Source: Simmondsia chinensis
Lineage: Eukaryota; Streptophyta; Magnoliopsida; Caryophyllales; Simmondsiaceae
DNA length: 64,000 bases
Reading direction: 5' to 3'
Assembly: GCA_018398585.1 (NCBI GenBank)
Contig: JAGTTD010000001.1
Span: 24,249,438-24,313,437, forward strand
Shown: in pieces, positions 57,402-64,000 of the stretch
How the letters are laid out: every line of letters starts with the position of its first letter
Numbering within the stretch: position 1 is the stretch's first letter
Translations under genes and position numbers: made by a program
The notes under the pieces: model-generated
Told to the model about the DNA's origin: nothing
The model's database searches: none
What the model saw: only the letters and a program-made list of their open reading frames with translations

Positions 57402-57689
57402 TCCCCCCTCCTGTAAATATGGTTTTTTTTTTTATTAGGTTGTTGTATTTGTAAGTTTTCTCTATAATTTTATCTCCCTTAGAAATTTTTAATTCACCTA
57501 GATAAGTTTTAAAAAGCGAAGTTCGTATTTTTAATATTTCAAAACATTAGTATTACTATTCCCCCCTCCGCCCTAAAATTTAGTTTTTTTTAAGCTTTGT
57601 GTTATCGTGTTATATTTTTGTGCTTTCTTGTTATTTTTATCCTTTTTTTTAACTTTTAATTCTATTTTTTTATATTACAGCCTCAGATC

Positions 57690-58230
57690 CAAAAATTTAA
57701 CATAGAATGTGGCTAGAGGCGATAGGTAGCCGCAACTATATGAAACCTCAGTATCAAGTTGTACTAAGAACACCATTGGGAATTCATAAAATTAATGTGT
57801 TAACTGCTCAGCTCTCACTAAGTCAAAAACAACTAAATAACATTAGTGTCAAAGTTGTTCATACTTCTAGATGTGAATTTTGTGTAGGTAACCATGCCAG
57901 TACGGAGTGCCAAGTGGGCAATAGTTATTCCTTATTAGGCTTTGAAGAGGATAACTACATGTCAAATTGTCAATAAGCCCAATACAACCCTTACTCAAAT
58001 ACCAACAGTCAAGGATGGATGAACCCTTCTAAGTTTTCTTGGAACAATCACGAAGCACCTTGGTCACCCATTCATCCACCTCTAGAAAAGAAATATGACT
58101 TAGAAGAGATGTTTAGGGAGTTCACGAATGAAACAAAATATTTTACTCAAGAAACAAGGGCTATCTTTATAAACCAATAACCTTAATCCGAAATTAAAAA
58201 ACTCAAGAAGGATCTATATTAGAGCAACTT
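57690..58230 (+). pseudogene. Athila-like gag remnant
   Basis: Plus-strand frame with SRCEFCVGNHASTECQVGN, matching the Athila gag knuckle style (C-E-F-C-x-G-N-H-x(4)-C), then NPYSNTNSQGWMNPSKFSWN (typical 'NPYSNTYNPGWRNHPNFSW' region) and PPLEKKYDLEEM. Stops at 57974 and beyond; 58230-58990 is decayed polyprotein sequence I cannot assign in detail. Confidence 0.8.
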
Positions 58231-58991
58231 TTTGAGAGGTCCAAAGATTCATCGCCTAGCAATACCATCACCAAACCAGCGAAACGAACTAACACCATAG
58301 CATCGAGGGATGGGGACACATTAGAAGAACCACCTCAATGCGACATAACCCCCTTGATCGACTCATCCCCATCAATGACCAAACCTATCTTGACTGACCC
58401 ACCACCACCAGTGATCGAAATATAGTGTCAAACTTGTCTAACGAAGTCAGAGGTTTTTGGAGACAAGGATGACTTGCTAAAAAAATGCAGAAAAGATCAG
58501 AAAAGGGAATTCAAGTTGTGGCACATTAAGCTCAAGATTCCTATCTTAAGAGAAGGTGGAGGTAATCATGTAAAGAAGGGTACAAGGAAGATCCATGGAA
58601 GAAAATGGTCATTTGGGGAGGATGGAGGAAACTCCATTCGCCTTCAGAATACGGGATAAGTCATCGTAAAAAGGTTAAGCTAATGGCTCTACCTTAAGTG
58701 CTTCTTAGGAGGTGACGCAAGTTTCCTTTTCTTACTTCTTTTCTTTTAATTTTTATTATTTTCTAATATTTTTGTATATTTCGTTCAACAGCTTTTTTTA
58801 AACAAGTTTGGGGGTAGCATGACATAAACATTCATCATCAAATAAGCAATCCCCAAACCTGGAATTGATCTCTCACCTACTGCTTCATTCCTTGTACTTC
58901 TTTCAACACTGAAGACAATGTTAACTTTAAGTTCGGGGGTGGGAGAAACATTTTGTAATATTTTTATAAATTTTGAGCAAAATTTTTTTGG

Positions 58992-60688
58992 AGACAAGTT
59001 TGGACCACTCCTGTGCTAAGATTATAATATAATACTTTAGATGACTTATCTTGGTCATGTGGATGGAGATCCAAAACTATTAGGTTGGTGTGTTTAATAA
59101 GACTGACACACTGAGTTGGACCATGTGAGTTACTTATTTCTAAACTACTAGTGGAGATGAGTGATTCATATTATATTGTTTGAACAATGATTCTAAATCC
59201 TGAGGGTATTCTGCACTTGTGTACAGAATGTTAGTTACTTTGGTGCACTATAAGTAAGGTCTAGACAAATGACTGAATTCTTGCGTACACAGGGTAGCTG
59301 TGTGAAGTGCGACAAGGATCAGGTATTCAACACTGAATCAACAGTCTCTTATGAGATACAAATGTTTCCTTTGTTGATTCGCAAGTGTTTGAATGATTCT
59401 GAAACTTTTTCCAAAGTGTTCTAGGAATTTGACATTTGGAACTTATACTGTAAATATGTTCAAGTATAAATAAATTGTTTGAAAAAGAGCGAGTCGGTAA
59501 CTTATGGAAAAGCTATGTGAAGGATAATCATAGTAGTTATAAATATTCTTTGTCATGGACATCTAGTGGAGGGGTTGTTGTCATTAATACAGTCTGTTGG
59601 AAAAATATCGAATAAAAGATTTAAGTATAAAGTGCAGTGATATTTATTTAGTGGAAATAAGTCTCATTAAATGGGAATTAAAATTTATCATGAGATGGCA
59701 ATTAATTTAACCCATTTGGAATTAGATTTAAATTTTTCCTGAGGTCCCTGTGCAAGCCTCTGTGTTTATTACCATCGAAAAATATTAAAGAATTAATGAG
59801 ATGCATTATTCATTCCTAAGATGAGTAAATTTACTTTTCCAAACATTATTCATGAGATGAATGAAAATTAAAAATTATGAAGTAAAATAATTTTTTGAAA
59901 ATTTCATAAGATGAATTTTTACACGTGGGAAACAAAGAAAAAAAAAGGAACACAAGTCGCAATCCGTGTATAAACTAACGGACTAACTAGCACGCAACAT
60001 GTGCCCCGCGTTGGCTGGTACACTGTGAGAATCCACGTGTACGCGCATGGGCCAATCATGGCCCACCACGTAGCATGCAGAATAAGATCCAAAGACACGC
60101 TATTTGAACTGTGTTAATATGCATCATTTTAACTATTTTTTTTGATTGAACGTTGCATTTTGCAATTTTAATGGTGCGTCACACATCCAAAATTTTAGAT
60201 TTTTCGCTCCGGTATCCTACTATAAATAGGGTAATGATTTCAAGGTTTGGCATTGAAAATCCAATTAAAATTTAAGGGTTTTAGAAAGTGTTGACATTTG
60301 GGAACCTAATTAGAGAAAAAATTTCCATTGAAATTTTTCTTTCTATAGTGTAATATTTTTCAGAGCTCGCTCTCTTAGCGGTTCAAGGTCATTGCACAGA
60401 TGGCCGCTGGGTCTCTTTTTCTCGGCTTTATGAGAGTTTTATCTTTCTTGTATTCTTTATTATAGGAGCAATTCCAGGTATTATTTCTTTCCTACTCTTT
60501 TAAGTTTTTCGCCTTTCTATTTATAAATGTATTAGAGTAGAGGCATGTAGATTTAAATTAAGAATTTAAATCTATGGATCTCAAATTAGAAATTTTAGAT
60601 CAATATTTGGTTTAAAATTCATATTTTAAACCCTTTCACTTTGTTAGCTTTATCAAATTAGGGAAATTTTTTGAAATTCGTCCCAATA
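58992..60688 (+). mobile_element. 3' LTR of copia L0, 5'-truncated
   Basis: Matches the L0 5' LTR from its AGACAAGTTTGGACCACT stretch (5' LTR position near 15400) to its end CCCAATA. It lacks about the first 265 bp. TATAAATA box at 60221-60228. Followed by ATTTA, the candidate target duplication. Confidence 0.88.
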
Positions 60689-60693
60689 ATTTA

Positions 60694-60987
60694 GACATTT
60701 GACGTCTGAAATCCAATTCTTCTCTTCTAGTTGGAGTCATTAGATGGTGAAGAGTGAAGCAGTCTTGAATTTCTTACTTCACTATGGAAGTCGGGCACTT
60801 CACAGCTACGAAATTATTGAGTAGACTAGTTGACTCAGAAGGTTCTTAAAAGATGAAAGCATGTGAGCAAAAAGAATGAGACAGTAACATATCAGTATTG
60901 GTTAGAGTTTGTTGTTAAGGAGTTGATGGATCCCTAGGGGGTAGTTATGCAATGTAGGACTAATTGGGTTTGGGACAAGTGGGAGAT
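60694..60987 (+). pseudogene. Copia P RNase H and polypurine tract
   Basis: Resumes copia P after L0. GVIRW, stop, RVKQS, stop, then FTMEVGHFTATKLLSRLV corresponds to the copia RNase H block 'G-A-x-S-W-R-S-V-K-Q-x-x-x-A-x-S-T-M-E-A-E-Y'. About 0.5 kb between the RT break at 15132 and here is missing. The region ends in GGGACAAGTGGGAGAT (PPT) at 60972-60987. Confidence 0.7.
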
Positions 60988-61030
60988 TGTTGGAATTGGT
61001 GTCTTAAAAAACCCAATCAGTTTGGCTTCC
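60988..61030 (+). mobile_element. Start of a copia 3' LTR (P), truncated
   Basis: TGTTGGAATTGGTGTC directly after a copia PPT is the expected LTR start. How far the LTR extends is unclear; the PMD-like relic begins within about 100-200 bp. The 5' LTR of P lacks its start, so the two cannot be compared. Confidence 0.45.
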
Positions 61031-61199
61031 TACCATCGCCTTCAGGTATGCTTTTCCCATTGTAATAGCACTAACTTGTTGTTGGAATAACAGTTATAAC
61101 ACTTTTGTCCCTAGGGAACGATCATATGACAAATGCCTAGGCCAACTGATGTCCCCTTAAGACATGCAAGGGACACAATGCACTTCCTTCAAGAGAAGG

Positions 61200-63330
61200 A
61201 ATCTTAGTCCTGAATGGTTTAGAAAACTAGACCTTCATGATGATGTCTTAGTAGACGTCAACTCCTAAATCAGGCAAGCCATCTTATGCCCCAAAGATTT
61301 GCACTTTTATCACTAGGCTGACGCTAATGTAGAGACGTATAGGCCTAGGTTGTTTGCTAGGAAATTTGGTATGGTCCAAGATGAGCCTTTTCCAAGCCTA
61401 GGGACCAAGAACATCTGATGGGCCAAGAGAACTTCTCTTCATTCTGCCCAGCTTCTAGAGCATCATGCTCCAAACCAAGAAGTCAGATCCCTTTATGGGT
61501 GCCTTGTGGCTCGTAGGTGTATTCCATGTGCTACGCCACGTTTGTCAGCTTGGTACCAAGCCTATTGGTCCTTCTTGGAGGCCAGAGGCGCCAAGCAATA
61601 TTTTATTCCTTTGTCTGAACTTCCAGGTCCCAACTCAAGGAGAAGCTAGCCAATCAACATCAAGCCAACCTTGTATAAGGCACAATCAGGTAAGTAATCA
61701 CTTTTAAAGTATGCTTCAGTCTTTTGGTGGTTTGAATCAAAGATGGATCTTTATTCGTTTCTTTTATAGCAACTATCCAGGCAACCCCCAAGAGTGCTAG
61801 GACTAGGAGCTTTACTCAAATGCCACAAATGGAGTCCCCTCCAGGAACCTATTCATCTGCACTCAAGGTTAGTGGCTCATGAAAGAGGAAGAACGATGCT
61901 ACTTCTATAAGTTTCCCTACCACCGAAGAAGAAGAAGAAAAAGAAGAAGAAGAAGAAGAAGAAGAGGAGGAGGAGGAGGAGGACGAGGAAGAAGAAGAAG
62001 AAGAAGAGATACCCGTCTCGCAATTAGTGAGAAAAGAAGAGCTGCACACTCAGTATTAGAGGTATTGGGCTTTCTTCAATGGTGCTCTTGTTTATCTCCA
62101 TCAAGGAAGCTTCTAACCTAACCTTTTACAGCCACCAGAAGAGCCAGCTCCATATATTATGGTGATACCAGACTCTCCATCTCGAGAGACTGCACCAGAG
62201 CCCTATCAAGACACTGAGTCATTAAGTTGGGGTATTGAAGAAGAAGGTCATATGGTTGCCTCAGTTATGGAGCCAATCACAAGTCACTCCCATGAAGCGG
62301 TTTCCTTTCTAACTATCTTGAGCCAAAGTCTTATGTAAGCTCCCTTTTTACACTTAAGAGGCCCAATTTCGTCTAAAGAGACTGCTTAAGGTAAAGGCCT
62401 ATGTGGTTTCCCAATCCTTAATGTTTCAAAGCATATTTGATTCTAACATGTACGCCTTTTTTTTTCTGAAGTCTCTCTCGAGGAAGGTATATCTTTAGCT
62501 GAAGAGCTAGCACCAGTCCCAATAGTTGAGACACCTATTGAAATTTCAAGGACGAATGCACCATCGAAAACTCCCTTGGTAGTAATGCCAATAAAGGCTC
62601 CTTCGTTGCCTCCAACGAATTCCACTGAGGTAAAAGGCTTTTGTTTCAACCTTGGTTGGCTGTTTTCCAATGTCAAAATCTATCCTAACTCCTTTGTTGA
62701 TATGCTTTTCTAGGTTACTCCTTCCAGAGCCGTTCCTTCCTCAAGGATAGGGGAAATTTCTTTTCCTCTAGAGTGGGTTGGAGCGATTGGTAGATTGGCT
62801 TTCCAACGACTAGACCAAGAATCTCCCAAACTCCAATAACTTAGAGAAATCACACATATCCTTGTTTTAACCCTGGCTAAGGAGGTCATTTTTCAGGAAG
62901 TCATTTCTTTGGTAAGATCCCTGAAAGAAGATCCAAAGGTGGCTCATTCTCTTGCTAAGGAACTCGAGGCCCTTGAAGAGGTATCCTAGAAGTCCCAGCC
63001 CTTCTAAAGAGCAAAGGGCATCGCCAAGATGCTATTACAAACCTTGGGCATTCAAATAACCTAGGTGGCCTGTAGCTATTATTTAAAGAGCTCCAAGTAG
63101 CATGAAGGATCCAGGACCATCAAGCTCAAGGGATTAGAAGTCTGGAAGACAAGATCCATCATCTAAAGGAGAGGCTGATTCATCTTTTGATACAACTAAC
63201 CAACCAACTATTTTCATTAGAAGTCCTTTCACTTGATCATGAACTGAATGACACAACCAACCAACTATTTTCAATAAACGAATCCTTAGTAAGGATTAGG
63301 ACTCAACTCTTTTGATATTTTTAGTCCCTG
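61200..63330 (+). pseudogene. Plant mobile domain (aminotransferase-like)-type gene relic
   Basis: Plus-strand coding traces in several short exon-like blocks. First block 61230-61690: YRPRLFARKFGMVQDEPFP fits the 'Y-x-P-x-R-F-A-R-Q-F-G-x-x-Q-x-x-P' core of plant mobile domain proteins. It is followed by CATPRLSAWYQAYWSF and ends at an exon-like GCACAATCAG/gtaagt near 61690. An 83-bp intron-like segment ends at ttttatag near 61770. The second block leads into a glutamate run (61922-62006). Another intron-like gap ends at ttttacag near 62129, followed by PPEEPAPYIMVIPDSPS. Later blocks have KAPSLPPTNSTEV (62600) and a coiled-coil-like LKEDPKVAHSLAKELEALEE (62925-62985). Stops (61225, 61405, 61650 and others) and damaged frames show it is dead. 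PMD proteins occur both as host MAIN-like genes and in transposons; I cannot tell which. Confidence 0.5.
61922..62006 (+). repeat. (GAA/GAG)n trinucleotide repeat
   Basis: A run of GAA and GAG triplets encoding polyglutamate in the relic's apparent frame (with one GAC). Read in other frames it gives long artificial Arg/Gly or Ser runs. Confidence 0.9.
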
Positions 63331-63339
63331 TAAAGATAT

Positions 63340-64000
63340 TTTGGTTGTACAAGTTACTGGTAATTGATTGCTTGGTGTATTGCTGAGCAAGTGCACTAAG
63401 TCGTATAGAGTAATATAGAATGAGTAAAGCATCATTCCACTAGGATTGTTATTGAATGAGTAACAAAATTAGTAGTTTTAGCACTATTTGAAAGATTGAA
63501 TTTTTTTTTTATTGAAATGAAACAAACAAAATGAAAAGAACTAAATCAGGTTACTGGTTTTTGGAAAGTTTTCTGATGTTTATAATTTAATAAAGCACAC
63601 AAATTTCGTTAATCTATCTCTAGCATTCGCTTAATTTGTGGCATTATCACTTTAGCATTAATCATAAATCTCTTCTTGGACTCATTATGAATCATTATAG
63701 GCTTTGAATGGTGATCAAGCATTCAAAATTGTTGAAGAATAATGGTAAACACTCAAAAAACAGAATAAACAAACTTTGAATACATTAAATTAGAAAAGAT
63801 TGCATGTTACAAATTAGGCTACATTGTAGTCTTTGGAAGACAAAATTAGTTTATGGTATACATAATATAAATAAAAAATAAGACAAAATCAATGGACTTA
63901 AGGCAGAAAAGGTTAGAAAAGAACTTGAAAATATGAAATTAGAAATAAAACTTTCCTTCTTTCCTTCCTTCTCCTATGGTTTTCCTAAGCTTCCTACTAC
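63340..64000 (-). mobile_element. Athila-like LTR, minus strand, cut by the window edge
   Basis: Inverted relative of 56000-57000. Shared blocks on opposite strands include the TAAGCGAATGCTAGAGATAG region (about 63610-63635 versus 56278-56297), AATCCTCGTGGGATGATACT (about 63440-63460 versus 56930-56949) and GTGCACTTGCTAAGCAA-like text (63385-63400 versus 56972-56990). The LTR 3' end lies near 63360; beyond it (63200-63340) no clear PBS is preserved. It runs off the right edge. Confidence 0.75.

Larger units (their letters stand above)
55404..58991 (+). mobile_element. Athila-like gypsy fragment L1c (5' LTR, PBS, gag)
   Basis: Plus-strand LTR-like region (about 55404-57013), followed by a decayed Athila/tRNA-Asp-type primer site TTTGGCACTGTTACTGAGGAT (20-base core TTTGGCACTGTTACTGAGGA) near 57015, an AT-rich leader with a C26 run, and a gag remnant. 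It ends abruptly at 58991 against the middle of L0's 3' LTR, so a deletion removed the rest of this element, L0 pol and the first part of L0's 3' LTR. The left boundary is uncertain. The LTR right half (56000-57000) reappears inverted at 63340-64000. Confidence 0.75.

Noticed and set aside
61849..62121. Serine-rich or arginine/glycine-rich ORFs
   Set aside because: Frame variants of a (GAA/GAG)n run; only the polyglutamate frame continues into other PMD-relic blocks.

Overview
This window looks like intergenic heterochromatin from a large, repeat-rich flowering-plant genome, probably a eudicot. The evidence is its content: Ty1/copia and Ty3/gypsy elements of plant type, an Athila-like element, an L1-type LINE, Au-family SINE sequence, primer-binding sites matching plant initiator-Met tRNA, and AT-rich unassigned DNA. 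I see no intact host gene, tRNA gene or rRNA gene. The nearest thing to a host-type gene is a broken plant-mobile-domain-like relic at 61.0-63.3 kb.

Layout. 1-4.7 kb: a minus-strand copia fragment (LTR, then PR and gag) and a minus-strand gypsy-type LTR with a stub of internal DNA. 4.7-8.9 kb: a minus-strand L1-type LINE (ORF1, endonuclease, start of RT) that has lost its 3' half. 8.9-9.7 kb: a copia RT scrap on the minus strand. 9.7-61.0 kb: one nested insertion complex. Each layer has boundaries I could read, and for the five inner insertions the 5-bp target duplications and the interrupted reading frame or LTR can be matched across the insert.

Outermost to innermost: copia P (9.7-15.1 kb, resuming at 60.7 kb) holds copia L0 (15133-60688). 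L0 holds a 6.6-kb non-coding LTR element (L1a, 18949-25583), a minus-strand copia relative (L1b, 26088-55068) and an Athila fragment (about 55.4-59.0 kb). L1b holds a non-autonomous LTR element with a long unidentified ORF (L2a, 30319-35128) and, inside its own 5' LTR, a minus-strand chromovirus-type gypsy (L2b, 37754-53144). L2b holds a miniature gag-only LTR element (L3a, 39423-41249) and a plus-strand gypsy (L3b, 42981-51224). L3b holds a 2.5-kb LTR element whose only ORF has a PTB/hnRNP-L-like RNA recognition motif (L4, 46771-49256). That is six layers deep along one line (P > L0 > L1b > L2b > L3b > L4). 61.0-64.0 kb: the PMD-like relic, then the end of a second, inverted Athila-like LTR.

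How they work together: the autonomous elements (P, L0, L1b copia; L2b, L3b gypsy) once encoded gag, protease, integrase, RT and RNase H but are all broken now. L1a, L2a, L3a and L4 lack pol and must have been copied by enzymes supplied in trans. The most unusual items are L4 (RRM protein in place of gag-pol), L2a (about 800-codon unknown ORF with three in-frame TAG codons and no other stop), a TSD-flanked SINE with a 5S rRNA head joined to an Au body (56435-56663), and L1a, built from consecutive tandem-repeat blocks, two of which carry a hairpin in each unit. All boundaries were read by eye without alignment software.
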